Positions 8,798 through 18,041 of a stretch of DNA of 64,000 nucleotides are shown piece by piece. Both the position numbers and the translations under genes were made by a program. The notes below the pieces were generated by a model. The model did not search any database. It was given only the letters and a program-made list of their open reading frames with translations, and had not been told where the DNA came from. The stretch is from Paenibacillus aquistagni (GTDB lineage: Bacteria; Bacillota; Bacilli; Paenibacillales; Paenibacillaceae). The stretch's first letter is position 1; every line of letters begins with the position of its first letter. Location of the stretch: the NCBI RefSeq assembly GCF_900177815.1, contig NZ_FXAZ01000008.1, positions 62,001-126,000 on the forward strand, given 5' to 3'.

Positions 8798-9772
8798 TTG
8801 CGTAAAGATACCAAAACTATCGGCGAGGTGGCTAAGCTGCTGGGTACAACCGTTAAAACCGTCCGTTATTATGATGACATCGCTCTATTAAAACCATCAT
8901 GCCACAGCGAAGGCGGACACCGCTTATATACGCCTGAAGATATTTCCCGTCTGCGGCTGATCACAACGCTGCGCTATCTGGACTTCGGCATTGACGAGAT
9001 CCGCCAAGTAATGGAAGGAGAGATTCCGTTCACTACAGCACTCAACTGGCAGATTGAAGCGCTAGAGACCCAGGTCAGTACTCTGACCAATATGATTTCG
9101 ATTCTGCGCCAAGCCAAAGAGCATGATTCAACAGACACTTCTCTGCATTACTTGAATGAGTTGGTCGACTCTTTGTCCATGAATGCCGATAAGCGAAACC
9201 GGTTTATATCCAGCAAAGTAGAAGAAATACAGGTACTCAGTCAATTGCCGGCCGAATGGCAGGATACCTTTTTATATTTGTTCAATAAATATATTATCAA
9301 TGAAGTCAAAGTGACGGCTGGGCAATCCGTAGCTTGGAACGAACTGCAAGCGCTTATGAACGATCCGCAGTACCTAGAGGATCTTGTCCATTACGAACTG
9401 CCCTTTTTCAATATGGCCATGCACCCCCGCGTTCCCGCTGTGTCTTGGATCAGAACACTGGAGAACATTCGGTTCCGTGTGGAAGCGGCCCTGCAACAAA
9501 GATTATCAGCAGACAGCGCTGTTGTACAGACCATTGTTGAAGATTTTGTGATGATGTATGCGAGTCCGGAGCAATTCCGAGATAAAGCCGCCTTTTTCCG
9601 CGAATATGATCAATTTATGCTTCATGCTCCTACCGAACGGTTGGAACGCTTCAATAAACTGTGCTTGCTCCTCAATCCCAAATGGGACGTCATTGTTAGA
9701 GGCAACGCCTTGCTGATGCAAGGATTGCAATGGAAACTCAGGCAGGAGGGCTCTCACTCCGCTCCTTGTTGA
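8798..9772 (+). CDS. MerR-family transcriptional regulator
   Basis: 324 residues. TTG start preceded by AAGGGGTG. N-terminal MerR winged helix (TIGEVAKLLGTTVKTVRYYD, residues 7-26, then GGHRLYTPEDISRL), a dimerisation coiled coil at about 85-110, then a long C-terminal part of about 200 residues without recognised motifs. There is no Cys-rich metal loop, so a small-molecule or stress ligand is more likely than a metal. It converges on, and overlaps by 19 bases, the membrane hydrolase gene on the other strand, which may be its target or a chance neighbour. Confidence 0.85.
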   Translation: MRKDTKTIGEVAKLLGTTVKTVRYYDDIALLKPSCHSEGGHRLYTPEDISRLRLITTLRYLDFGIDEIRQVMEGEIPFTTALNWQIEALETQVSTLTNMISILRQAKEHDSTDTSLHYLNELVDSLSMNADKRNRFISSKVEEIQVLSQLPAEWQDTFLYLFNKYIINEVKVTAGQSVAWNELQALMNDPQYLEDLVHYELPFFNMAMHPRVPAVSWIRTLENIRFRVEAALQQRLSADSAVVQTIVEDFVMMYASPEQFRDKAAFFREYDQFMLHAPTERLERFNKLCLLLNPKWDVIVRGNALLMQGLQWKLRQEGSHSAPC

Positions 9773-11232
9773 AGGGTATACTCCGGATGGTCTCCAAGGC
9801 TGCGGTTCAAATATTGCAAGGGCTGTCCTTTCAGGTAATGGTCAAAAAAATCAAGCGTATACTCATTAATCAGCTCATGCGTTCTGCGCACGTCCCCTCC
9901 TTCCATCCATTTAAACAAGGGGGTGAGCAGATACAGGTCCGAGAAACTCATATGTTTGCTGTTCTTAAATGTCATCCAATAATTTCCTCCGGCGGTTACC
10001 GGCTCATACCGGGCAAACAGCTCATCATAGTAGGCTGCAATCTCTTCCCTGTTCGTCCCGAGCGCGGCAATCTCTGCATCGCCAGTGTGGTCCACCCCCT
10101 TTAATGTGTCATCAGCACTCATGAGCAGAAAAGGCTTCTTCAAGCCGTCCGCAGGAATTCGCTTTTCGCCGTAAAGCACACCATCCATATTAATACCCGC
10201 TTGTATTCTGGAATCGTCCAGCAGCATTTGCACCGTCGTGGCTCCCCCAAAAGAATGGCCGAACATGCCCACATGTTCAAGATCGAGCCGACCGGTAAAC
10301 AAACCACCAGGATCATTCGCAGACAAGGCCTCAATTTGGTCAAGCACAAACTTCGCATCTTCCACCCAGACTCGATTGCGCTCGTCCATAAAAGAATACT
10401 TCATTTGTTCATAACCCGTCTTACCTTCCGAATCAAACTTCACCACATGCTGGTCCGGAAATACGGAAGCCACGCTGCTATAGGCATGTTCAATCCCTAC
10501 GACAATGTAGCCGTGGCTTGCCAATTGCTCGATTTGAAACATGTTCTGATTTTTATAGCCCATAAATCCATGCGAGAACAAAAGCACAGGATATTTAGAT
10601 TCCGTATCCGCTAGCTCGGCATTCGTAATAGCATGGGTGTTGACCAGTTTCAACCCTGAGAATAAAAACTCCGGTAGCTGCAATAATTCATGCAGTCCTT
10701 CTACATACGGAACAGGATCAGATAAATATGGCTCCGGTTTCCCTGTAGCTTCCGAACTTGCCGGATACCAGATTTGAACCATTAATTCGCGGGAATCACC
10801 GGACACTTCAGTAAACTTTTCTTCTCGTGCAGAATCGATCCAATGGTAGGTCACTGTCCCTATTGCGTGGGGACCTGTGGGTTCCGCAAAAGAAAATACA
10901 GGGAACAAGAGCGGCAGAGCAATGGCCACGGCTGCATAAACTGCCGCAACTCCCCCAAGTAGTACTATATTCCATCGCCTCAGCCGCTTGTTTGATGGCC
11001 TTTCTGCAGAGTGGAAGAAAAGTCTTGCTCCTCCCGCAATCGCCCATAGTGTGATCAGATACACCGGAATCATCGGCCAACGCATTCCTTCTACGAATGC
11101 ATGAACGACCAGCAATACAGCACCAATGCCACCGCCTATTAGCCACCCTCGCTGTGATTTGGGACGCCCCAGGGTTAACCACCCCATCAGCCATACATGA
11201 AATAAGACAAGTCCGAATTCAATCCATCTCAT
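9754..11232 (-). CDS. Membrane-anchored alpha/beta hydrolase (PAF-acetylhydrolase-like)
   Basis: 492 residues. About four hydrophobic helices fill the first 115 residues, followed by a hydrolase domain with VQIWYPAS, the oxyanion segment LLFSHGFMGYKNQN, the nucleophile elbow GHSFGGATT, an acid segment MSADD and a late His in NSKHMSFSD. The order matches the platelet-activating-factor acetylhydrolase/dienelactone-hydrolase-like group, which cleaves short esters. The catalytic domain probably faces outside, tethered by the helices; substrate unknown. The frame opens at 11268, but AAGGAGG before ATG 11232 (MRWIEFGL) gives the start. Its 3' end overlaps the convergent MerR gene. Confidence 0.8.
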   Translation of the reverse strand: MRWIEFGLVLFHVWLMGWLTLGRPKSQRGWLIGGGIGAVLLVVHAFVEGMRWPMIPVYLITLWAIAGGARLFFHSAERPSNKRLRRWNIVLLGGVAAVYAAVAIALPLLFPVFSFAEPTGPHAIGTVTYHWIDSAREEKFTEVSGDSRELMVQIWYPASSEATGKPEPYLSDPVPYVEGLHELLQLPEFLFSGLKLVNTHAITNAELADTESKYPVLLFSHGFMGYKNQNMFQIEQLASHGYIVVGIEHAYSSVASVFPDQHVVKFDSEGKTGYEQMKYSFMDERNRVWVEDAKFVLDQIEALSANDPGGLFTGRLDLEHVGMFGHSFGGATTVQMLLDDSRIQAGINMDGVLYGEKRIPADGLKKPFLLMSADDTLKGVDHTGDAEIAALGTNREEIAAYYDELFARYEPVTAGGNYWMTFKNSKHMSFSDLYLLTPLFKWMEGGDVRRTHELINEYTLDFFDHYLKGQPLQYLNRSLGDHPEYTLQQGAE

Positions 11233-11284
11233 AATCAATCCTCCTTGGTTTTCTCTTCCGATTGCCACCTGATTTCAAGTATAA

Positions 11285-11585
11285 AACCTCCTTTTAGAGG
11301 AGAATCAACACCTGTTTATTCAGCAAATGCTGGACATGTACGCTGATTCAATGAATAAGAAGCAGGCGGGTTACCTGCTCGAATCATCGTGGAAGAAAAA
11401 ACATACCGATTGGGGAATATGCAAAATTCAGTCCTATTAAAACGTACATAAAAGAACCATTTCATTATCCAATAATCCCTGCTGCTTGAGTAAGTTGTTC
11501 AGCTTAACGAGACGAGATAGCCTTGCGCATGCTTGTGGGAGAATCGTATGAGGAAATATTCGAAGCAATAACCGTATTGGGGTAA
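11285..11585 (+). pseudogene. Possible decayed reading frame ahead of a terminator
   Basis: Two protein-like stretches on the plus strand are separated by stops: 11285-11440 (containing IQQMLDMYADSMNKKQAGYL) and about 11510-11585 (containing LRMLVGESYEEIFEAI). The second ends directly at a stop followed by a terminator with a plus-strand T run. No start codon with a ribosome binding site was found. I do not recognise the parent gene. The call rests on composition and on the terminator being in the right place. Confidence 0.3.
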
Positions 11586-11636
11586 AAAAGAAGCTCTAGA
11601 GCATGAATTCCTTCATTCTCTAGAGCTGTCTTTTTC
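11584..11636. terminator. Bidirectional rho-independent terminator
   Basis: Perfect 10-bp stem AGCTCTAGAG (11592-11601) / CTCTAGAGCT (11618-11627), with an A run before (11584-11589) and a T run after (11631-11635). It closes gnd on the minus strand and a decayed frame on the plus strand. Confidence 0.85.
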
Positions 11637-11701
11637 TTATAAGATATAACGATATGCATAAATCTTCAGCTGATAATACTTTTGAAAATCGTCCTTAGTC
11701 C

Positions 11702-12595
11702 TTAGTTCTTCTCCACAGCGTGGCCGCCGAATTCATTGCGAAGCGCAGCAACAACCTTGCCTGTGAACGTATCCGCTTCTAATGAGCGATAGCGCATCAT
11801 AAGCGACAGCGCCATAATCGGCGTGGCTGCTTGAAGATCAAGTGCTGTCTCCACTGTCCATTTCCCTTCACCGGAGGAATGCATCACGCCTTTGATCTCA
11901 TCGAGCCTCGCATCCTTCGAAAAGGCATTCTCCGTCAGCTCCATCAGCCATGAGCGAATGACAGAACCATTATTCCATACTCTTGCCACCTGCTCATAGT
12001 CGAAGTCAAAGTCGCTCTTGTCGAGCACTTCGAATCCTTCTCCAATTGCAGCCATCATGCCGTATTCAATCCCATTGTGAACCATCTTGAGAAAATGGCC
12101 GCTGCCTGCACGCCCTGCGTACAAATAGCCATTCTCGACGGAAGTGTCGCGGAATAAAGGCTCCACATGCTCCCATGCCTCTGGGTCCCCGCCGATCATA
12201 TAGCATGCTCCATGACGAGCTCCTGCCATCCCTCCAGAGGTTCCCACATCCATAAAGTGAATGCCATGCTCCTTCAGTCGGTTGTAACGTGCAATCGATT
12301 CCTTATAATGAGAATTGCCTGCTTCTATGACAATATCGCCAGATGACAGCAGCGGAATAAGTTCCTCCATGACGTTGTCGACGACCATATGGGGAATCAT
12401 CAGCCACACGAGCTTCGGCGAAGGAAGCTGTGCGACCAGCTCTTGCAGACTGCTTGCCGCAGCTGCGCCGCAGCCTTTCATCTCCTCTACTGCCTCGGCA
12501 TTCAGATCAAAGGCGATCACCTCGTGCTGATGCTCAAGTAGATTCTGACCCAGATTCAATCCCATTTTGCCTAATCCAATAAGTCCGACCTTCAT
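11702..12595 (-). CDS. gnd: 6-phosphogluconate dehydrogenase, decarboxylating (short type)
   Basis: 297 residues, the size of the short YqeC-type enzymes rather than the 470-residue form. Oxidises 6-phosphogluconate to ribulose 5-phosphate and CO2 in the pentose phosphate pathway. Rossmann motif GLIGLGKMG at 4-12, substrate loop GTSGGMAGARHGAC at about 115-128, and catalytic-domain HFLKMVHNGIEYGMM with the conserved Lys and Asn at about 170-182. The frame opens at 12724, but GGAGG about 11 bases before ATG 12595 (MKVGLIG) sets the start. zwf lies 195 bases upstream on the same strand, giving both oxidative steps together. Confidence 0.92.
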   Translation of the reverse strand: MKVGLIGLGKMGLNLGQNLLEHQHEVIAFDLNAEAVEEMKGCGAAAASSLQELVAQLPSPKLVWLMIPHMVVDNVMEELIPLLSSGDIVIEAGNSHYKESIARYNRLKEHGIHFMDVGTSGGMAGARHGACYMIGGDPEAWEHVEPLFRDTSVENGYLYAGRAGSGHFLKMVHNGIEYGMMAAIGEGFEVLDKSDFDFDYEQVARVWNNGSVIRSWLMELTENAFSKDARLDEIKGVMHSSGEGKWTVETALDLQAATPIMALSLMMRYRSLEADTFTGKVVAALRNEFGGHAVEKN

Positions 12596-12790
12596 GTTGT
12601 GTATTCCCTCCGCTAGCTTCTCTAAGTTGTAAGTGATGGATGTTCTATATCTCAATATCGATATCGGCCCGATGCCTGCATTCATCCGAATCTTGCGCGT
12701 AGGCACAAGGGATAGAAGAGACACCGAGCCGTTATGTGATTTAGTGATGTAATGATGTATTTAATTAAAAGTATACCCCGTAAAACATGA

Positions 12791-14302
12791 TTAAATTTGA
12801 ACCAGCTTCTCCTGCAGCTTCTCACCCGCAGCTTCAACTTCCGGTTCCTTGTCAAGCCACCATTTATCGCTGCCCAAGAGCTCATGTGCGGCTTCAGGAC
12901 CATTGGAACCTGACTTGTAGGTGTAGAGCGGAAGCGCATTGGCCTCAAACGCCTCAAGGATTGGCTGCACCCATGCCCAAGACAGCTCTACCTCATCCCA
13001 ATGGGCAAAGAACGTCGCATCGCCGCGCAGCGCATCGAAGATCAGATTCTCATAGGCTTCTGGCATGTCTGCTGCATGCGTCATGGAATTCGCACGCACA
13101 GGCACGAATTGCCCTGGATGATCCGCATCCTTCGTATTAAGCTGCAAGGAGATGCCTTCATTCGGATTGATCTCGATGACCAGCAGATTCGGCTCTGCTG
13201 TTGTATGTCGTGGATCATTATAGGACTCCATCGGATCCTTGAACTGCACGACGATGCGCGTGGATTTCTCTTGCATGCGCTTGCCGGTGCGAATATAGAT
13301 CGGAATACCTTTCCAGAAATGATTATCTATCCACAGCTTCGCTGCGATAAAGGTATCATTTTGAGAGTACGGCTCGATGCCCGGCTCATCCAGATAACCT
13401 TGTACGGCTTGTCCTGCAATAACACCCTCTTGATATTGGCCGCGGATTACGTGTGCGGCAATATCTTCTGGTTGAAGCGGACGCAGCGACTCCAGCACGC
13501 TCTTCTTCTTGCGGCGCACTTCTTCTGGCGTGCTAGGATTAGGCAGATGCATAGTCGTCATCATCAACAGCTGCAGCATATGATTCTGGAACATATCTCG
13601 GATGGCGCCTGTCTTGTCGTAGTAGCCAGCACGCTCTTCTACGCCAACCGTCTCCGCAGCCGTGATCTGTACATTCGCAATATAGCGATTGGACCACAAG
13701 GCATGAATGACAGGGTTCGAATATTCCAGCACCTCAAGGTTCTGAACCATCGGCTTGCCAAGATAGTGATCAATACGGTATACTTCTTCCTCGCTGAAGA
13801 AGTGGCTCAGCTTCTCATTCAACTCGCGGGCAGAGGCCAGATCTCGCCCAAATGGCTTCTCGATCACAAGACGCTTCCATCCCGCTGTCTCTCCCAGACC
13901 GCTCTGAATCAACTGCTCTGCAATGGTTGCAAAGAACTCCGGTCCAACGGACAAATAGAACAAGCGATTGCCTGCAAGGCCCAGTTGCTGTTCACGCTGA
14001 ACGACAAGCTCCTTCAGTCGCGTGTAATCCTCGCTGTTATTCACATCGAGCGCACAGTAGCGGAAGGCTTGTACGAACTCGCGTACCAGCGTCTCATCAG
14101 GCTTGCGTCTAGAAAAGGCATTAAGTGCTTTCGCGATATGACTTTGGAAGTATTCATCTGTCCATTCTCTTCTTCCTAGTCCAATAACGGAGAAGGTAGA
14201 CGGGATCTTCCCGTCCATATATAAGTTAAATAACGCAGGATACAGCTTTCTCATCGCTAAGTCTCCTGTCGCTCCAAACAATACAATGCTTGCTGCTTCC
14301 AT
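12791..14302 (-). CDS. zwf: Glucose-6-phosphate 1-dehydrogenase
   Basis: 503 residues, normal length. Oxidises glucose 6-phosphate to 6-phosphogluconolactone, making NADPH. N-terminal GATGDLAMRKLYPALF (residues 9-24) is the coenzyme motif; in many relatives the residue after the first Ala is Lys rather than Met. The signature RIDHYLGK at about 177-184 holds the catalytic His. AGGAGG 7 bases before ATG 14302 supports the start. gnd follows, but the lactonase gene is not in the window. Confidence 0.94.
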   Translation of the reverse strand: MEAASIVLFGATGDLAMRKLYPALFNLYMDGKIPSTFSVIGLGRREWTDEYFQSHIAKALNAFSRRKPDETLVREFVQAFRYCALDVNNSEDYTRLKELVVQREQQLGLAGNRLFYLSVGPEFFATIAEQLIQSGLGETAGWKRLVIEKPFGRDLASARELNEKLSHFFSEEEVYRIDHYLGKPMVQNLEVLEYSNPVIHALWSNRYIANVQITAAETVGVEERAGYYDKTGAIRDMFQNHMLQLLMMTTMHLPNPSTPEEVRRKKKSVLESLRPLQPEDIAAHVIRGQYQEGVIAGQAVQGYLDEPGIEPYSQNDTFIAAKLWIDNHFWKGIPIYIRTGKRMQEKSTRIVVQFKDPMESYNDPRHTTAEPNLLVIEINPNEGISLQLNTKDADHPGQFVPVRANSMTHAADMPEAYENLIFDALRGDATFFAHWDEVELSWAWVQPILEAFEANALPLYTYKSGSNGPEAAHELLGSDKWWLDKEPEVEAAGEKLQEKLVQI

Positions 14303-14452
14303 CTCTCTCTTCCTCCTATCCGTTATCTCGATGAGTATCTCATCCTGCCGTATGGTTTCATCGATGAGCGACCTCGGTTTTTATATCGCCAATAAGAATG
14401 CTATCATCCTTTCCACACGCGAGAAGCAATGAATGATTCTTAGTCGGTAAAC

Positions 14453-14482
14453 AAAAAGCCATCCCGATCACTCGGAATAGCC
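14453..14482 (-). terminator. Rho-independent terminator with no obvious parent gene
   Basis: On the minus strand an 11-pair stem (with G-U pairs) and a GUGA loop is followed by TTTTTGTTT. The stem halves are 14472-14482 and 14457-14467. It lies between zwf and the Na/Pi transporter, 390 bases past the latter's stop. Confidence 0.75.
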
Positions 14483-14834
14483 CCCATGCATGTAAACATA
14501 ACCCCCTGTATGCCCAGCATGCTGGATATTCAAGGATTCAGGCATATTTGTCTCTTATGTCTGTGCCCCGGAATTGCATATGATGCAAATACAGTGGGAG
14601 GGCTAAAACGATATTTTAAGATTATTACAAAAAGTTAGTAAAGTAAATGTTCATTTTGAAATCTCTATGAGCTTTTTCATAGTGTAGCTGAAAATCGTCA
14701 TTTTTTGGATTTAAAAAAGAAAATTTTTCATGACATTTCAAAAAGTGCTTTAGCACCATGTTCCAAAATAAAGAACTGGATCCGGCATAACAAGTCCCTT
14801 TTCTCTTGTCAGCGATGCATGGCATATACGCAGT

Positions 14835-14864
14835 ACAAGCCGCCCTAAGCATCAGGCGGCTTGT
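14835..14864 (-). terminator. Terminator-like hairpin right after the Na/Pi transporter gene
   Basis: Perfect 10-bp stem ACAAGCCGCC / GGCGGCTTGT with a 10-base loop, 8 bases after the transporter stop. On the minus strand no T run follows, so termination may be weak or the hairpin may protect the 3' end. Confidence 0.5.
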
Positions 14865-14872
14865 CTTCTATG

Positions 14873-16492
14873 TTAATGCTGGTCTTCTTGCAGTATGAAT
14901 TGAGCAATATTCTTCGAATGATCCCCTACCCGCTCTAGGTTGCTCAAAATGTCAAGATAGATTGCCCCCGACGTGCCTGAGCATTGACCTTGATTCAAGC
15001 GTGCGATATGACTTTTGCGGAAGCTCTCCTCCATGCGGTCAAGCTCCGATTCGCATACGAGCACATCTGCGGCTGCTTCCTTATCGGAATGCTCTAACGC
15101 ATAGATTGCTCTCTCAACCGTATGATCAGCAAGCTTCAGCATCTCGCGCAGCTCATTCTCGGCTTCTGCTGAGAACTCTACCTTATTTGAGATCCGAAGC
15201 TCGGAAAGCTCGACGATATTCTCCGCATGATCGCCAATCCGCTCAATATCATTGATTGTATGCATGAGCGTGGAAGCCTTTGTAGACTCTCCCTCTGGCA
15301 GTCCGCTTTGCGAGATCTTCACCATATATTCCGTAATTTTGCGTTCCAGCTCATTCACAAGCTGCTCCTTCTGAAGCGCAAGGTTCGCGACCTTGTCATC
15401 CTTATTGAAGAAGTAATCGGATGCATCATTTAGAATTTCGCGGGCATACGTCCCCATGCGAATGATCTCATTCTGAGCTTGTCCAAGCGCAACAGCTGGT
15501 GTCGCAAGAAGACGCGCATCCAGAAACTTCGGCTTGAATTCAATCTCCGTCATCTTGCCCCGGATCACCTTGCTCGCGATCCAAGCCAAAACAGGAATCA
15601 ACGGAATAAAGATCAATGTGTTCGTGACATTGAACATTCCGTGCGCATAGGCAATCTGCATTCGGATGTTCACATCTTCACCGATCCACAGCACAGCACG
15701 ATGCACAATTGGCAGTGCGAGTGTGAACAATATTGTACCTGCCACGTTGAAGATAACATGAACGAGCGCCGCACGCTTTGCTGCTACGGATGCACCGATT
15801 GCAGCTAGCACAGCCGTAATCGTAGTCCCGATGTTGTCGCCGAACAGGACCGGCAGCGCACCTTGAAGCGTAATCATGCCCTCATCTGCAATCGTCTGCA
15901 ATATTCCAATCGTTGCACTAGAGCTCTGTACGATCATCGTGAACACTGTTCCCACGAGCACGCCAAGCACAGGCACTTCAGAGACTTGTATGATAAAGTC
16001 TGTGAAGACCGGCAGCCCCTGAAGCGGCTTCAAGCCGCCGCCCATCGTGGACAGTCCGAGGAACAGCATACCAAAGCCAAAAATAATCTGACCGATATAC
16101 TGCACTTTTTTCTTGCTAATGAAAAACAAACAAATTGCACCTACTGCGATAATCGGCAAGGAATACTTCTCAATCTTGATTCCGACAATAAATGCGGTCA
16201 TCGTCGTTCCAATATTGGCCCCGAGTATAACACCGATAACCTGTCTTAGGGTCATTAAGCCTGCATTAACCAAGCCTATGGCCATGACCGTTGTTCCTGT
16301 TGAGGTCTGAATCAAAATGGTAACGACAATACCTACGATGATTCCTTTGATCGGGTTGGAGGTGTACGTTGCTAACAAGTTCCGCATCTTGTCGCCGGCC
16401 GTCTTCTGAAGACCATCTGACATATACTTGATGCCAAATAAGAAAATACCAAGTCCTCCAACAAATTTAAACAAAATATCCTGCCAATCCAA
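14873..16492 (-). CDS. Na/Pi cotransporter family protein with PhoU-like C-terminal domain
   Basis: 539 residues. TTG start with GGAGG 9 bases upstream. The membrane part (1-310) contains two Na/Pi repeats with the Q-S-S/T motifs: LIQTSTGTTVMAIGLVNAG near 60 and MIVQSSSATIGILQTIA near 190. The C-terminal 200 residues form a soluble helical PhoU-like domain (TLMHTINDIERIGDHAENI and LSNLERVGDHSKNIAQ). Such proteins move phosphate with sodium; the PhoU-like tail probably gates or senses. Alone in its transcription unit. Confidence 0.88.
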   Translation of the reverse strand: MDWQDILFKFVGGLGIFLFGIKYMSDGLQKTAGDKMRNLLATYTSNPIKGIIVGIVVTILIQTSTGTTVMAIGLVNAGLMTLRQVIGVILGANIGTTMTAFIVGIKIEKYSLPIIAVGAICLFFISKKKVQYIGQIIFGFGMLFLGLSTMGGGLKPLQGLPVFTDFIIQVSEVPVLGVLVGTVFTMIVQSSSATIGILQTIADEGMITLQGALPVLFGDNIGTTITAVLAAIGASVAAKRAALVHVIFNVAGTILFTLALPIVHRAVLWIGEDVNIRMQIAYAHGMFNVTNTLIFIPLIPVLAWIASKVIRGKMTEIEFKPKFLDARLLATPAVALGQAQNEIIRMGTYAREILNDASDYFFNKDDKVANLALQKEQLVNELERKITEYMVKISQSGLPEGESTKASTLMHTINDIERIGDHAENIVELSELRISNKVEFSAEAENELREMLKLADHTVERAIYALEHSDKEAAADVLVCESELDRMEESFRKSHIARLNQGQCSGTSGAIYLDILSNLERVGDHSKNIAQFILQEDQH

Positions 16493-16828
16493 GCCGTAAT
16501 TCCTCCCCTTAAGCTTTCACTTGTTATAGCATGAAAATGTCCAGCTTCTAATATAAACGACCGAATCGCATCCGTCCATTTACATTGATCACATCAATTT
16601 TACAATTTCGAAACATTTTTCTTTCGTTATGTAACTACTGATATAAAGCCGCTAAGGTCATATGTAAGATGTTATAGACAAACTCCTTGGACTCCTCCTC
16701 AATTATCCCTTCTCAAGAAATTTATGGACTTCGTAACGTTCAGTATTCCCTATATTACCAATCCCATGCCAAGCCTCTGCCTCTTAGATCTCTGTCCATC
16801 CTCTTTATAGGCGAGAAAAATAAGCATA
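16493..16828. other. Intergenic stretch without a supported gene
   Basis: Upstream of the Na/Pi transporter and downstream of the PIG-L gene. A plus-strand frame at 16687-16887 runs through the terminator and has no ribosome binding site. Nothing else was recognised. Confidence 0.35.
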
Positions 16829-16829
16829 C

Positions 16830-16852
16830 AAAAAAGCAGCCATCAAGCTGCT
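16830..16852 (-). terminator. Rho-independent terminator
   Basis: Stem AGCAGC (16835-16840) / GCTGCT (16847-16852) with a 6-base loop; on the minus strand the stem is followed by a run of six T. It closes the PIG-L deacetylase gene (stop at 16918). Confidence 0.75.
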
Positions 16853-16917
16853 CCACTTCTTTCACTTACAAGAAGCGGCCCGCATGACAGCTGCAGTATG
16901 ATTTCAATAAATTTACA

Positions 16918-17664
16918 TTATTGTCCATTAAAAAGTTCTAGATATGGCAAAACCGCGACTTCCTCGCCCGTTACGTCTACCGGCTGTCCTTTCTTGCGGA
17001 CAAGCGTATAGTATTCCTCCGATCCAATAGAGGAATCATCCCCCTGCATAACGCCAGGATATCCGCGATCTACCGAATACACCTGTGTGCGATGCTGGCG
17101 CAGCGCCTCTGCCTTCAGATGGCGGTACTCCGTCATGTCGATTCGTCCCGTAGGCGCTAGTCCCTCGGCAAGTCCCATTGCCTGTCTCACGGCCTTAGGA
17201 ATGGCCGCATAGTAATACGTGGGCTCTTCTCCCGCCGAATACTCCTGCTCCGCCCTTAGGACAGCTTTGTCGGTTGCCAGTGAGATTGCAATATGGTCAG
17301 GATGAGCCGTAATGCCGTCAGGCGGGAACGTAACAATGACGTCAGGCTTGATGTCCACGATGCTCTGATACACACGTTCGGACAGCTCATTGGGGTCCAC
17401 ATCCTTAAGCCCACCGTCAAGATAACGATATAAGATAAGATTGCTGACTCCTAATATATCGCAAGCTTTGCGCAGCTCCCCTTCGCGATGAGCTGCTAAT
17501 TGTTCTTTGGATTGGAACGTATATTCTCCGGACTTGCCCTTGCATCCCGAAGTTGCACTAATGAGGGAAACCTCCACACCAAGCTTGTGGTACTTGGCAA
17601 TCGTCCCTCCATTGCCGAATGTCTCATCATCAGGATGGGCGTAAACAAACAACAGCTTCTTCAT
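16918..17664 (-). CDS. PIG-L/LmbE-family deacetylase
   Basis: 248 residues. Zinc-dependent de-N-acetylase fold: YAHPDDETFGNGG at about 7-19 supplies the AHPDDE metal motif, and AHPDHIAIS at about 117-125 the second His pair. Family members remove acetyl from GlcNAc-type substrates, for example in bacillithiol or antibiotic synthesis; it is somewhat longer than BshB enzymes, so the substrate is open. The frame starts earlier at 17694; AGGAG 10 bases before ATG 17664 (MKKLLFVY) is preferred. Confidence 0.85.
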   Translation of the reverse strand: MKKLLFVYAHPDDETFGNGGTIAKYHKLGVEVSLISATSGCKGKSGEYTFQSKEQLAAHREGELRKACDILGVSNLILYRYLDGGLKDVDPNELSERVYQSIVDIKPDVIVTFPPDGITAHPDHIAISLATDKAVLRAEQEYSAGEEPTYYYAAIPKAVRQAMGLAEGLAPTGRIDMTEYRHLKAEALRQHRTQVYSVDRGYPGVMQGDDSSIGSEEYYTLVRKKGQPVDVTGEEVAVLPYLELFNGQ

Positions 17665-17845
17665 AAACATGCGGCTCCTCTCTACGGGGTTCATCTCACG
17701 AATTGCAAGATCCCTTACAAGTAACTATACCATAGACATATTTACCCAATCACCTAGTTATCACACCAACTTTTAGGTCTTTAACAAAAAATTGAATGTT
17801 CAATGAGCAGTTGAGCAAGTTTGCACACAAAATAGGCAGGATTCA

Positions 17846-17903
17846 ACTAACGCTTGATCGTTATCGATCCTCCCCTATGCTATGCTTTTTTCCATCGGGC
17901 CCG
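17846..17903 (+). promoter_or_regulatory. Promoter/operator block A (shared with the block at 19518)
   Basis: Contains CGCTTGATCG with -35-like TTGATC (17854-17859), a 16-base spacer and TATGCT (17876-17881), then the palindrome CGGGCCCG (17896-17903). Nearly the same arrangement with the same spacing stands before the XRE gene. It lies about 140 bases before the AraC-type gene start. Confidence 0.6.
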
Positions 17904-18041
17904 TTCAATAATCGCGGAACATTCCAAATACTCTGCCTTTAGGGCTTGCACTATTCCGAACCCTAATCTGTCATGGAAACACAAGAAATGTCAAGAGACA
18001 GCTCGATTAATCTCTTATCATTGGATCTAGGAGTGAGGGAC

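Larger units (their letters stand above)
14303..14872. other. AT-rich intergenic stretch without a supported gene
   Basis: Holds the terminator at 14453-14482, a GTGC/GCAC mini-hairpin near 14743, and a perfect stem at 14835-14864. A 75-codon minus-strand frame (14625-14852) lacks a ribosome binding site and reads like AT-rich background. Why a strong terminator stands 400 bases beyond the Na/Pi transporter stop is unexplained. Confidence 0.4.

Noticed and set aside
13001-14179. 392-codon plus-strand frame opposite zwf
   Set aside because: Antisense shadow of zwf, caused by its codon pattern; no start signal and no family resemblance.
14625-14852. 75-codon minus-strand frame in the AT-rich gap
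   Set aside because: No ribosome binding site, composition follows the AT-rich DNA, and it overlaps the hairpin after the Na/Pi gene.
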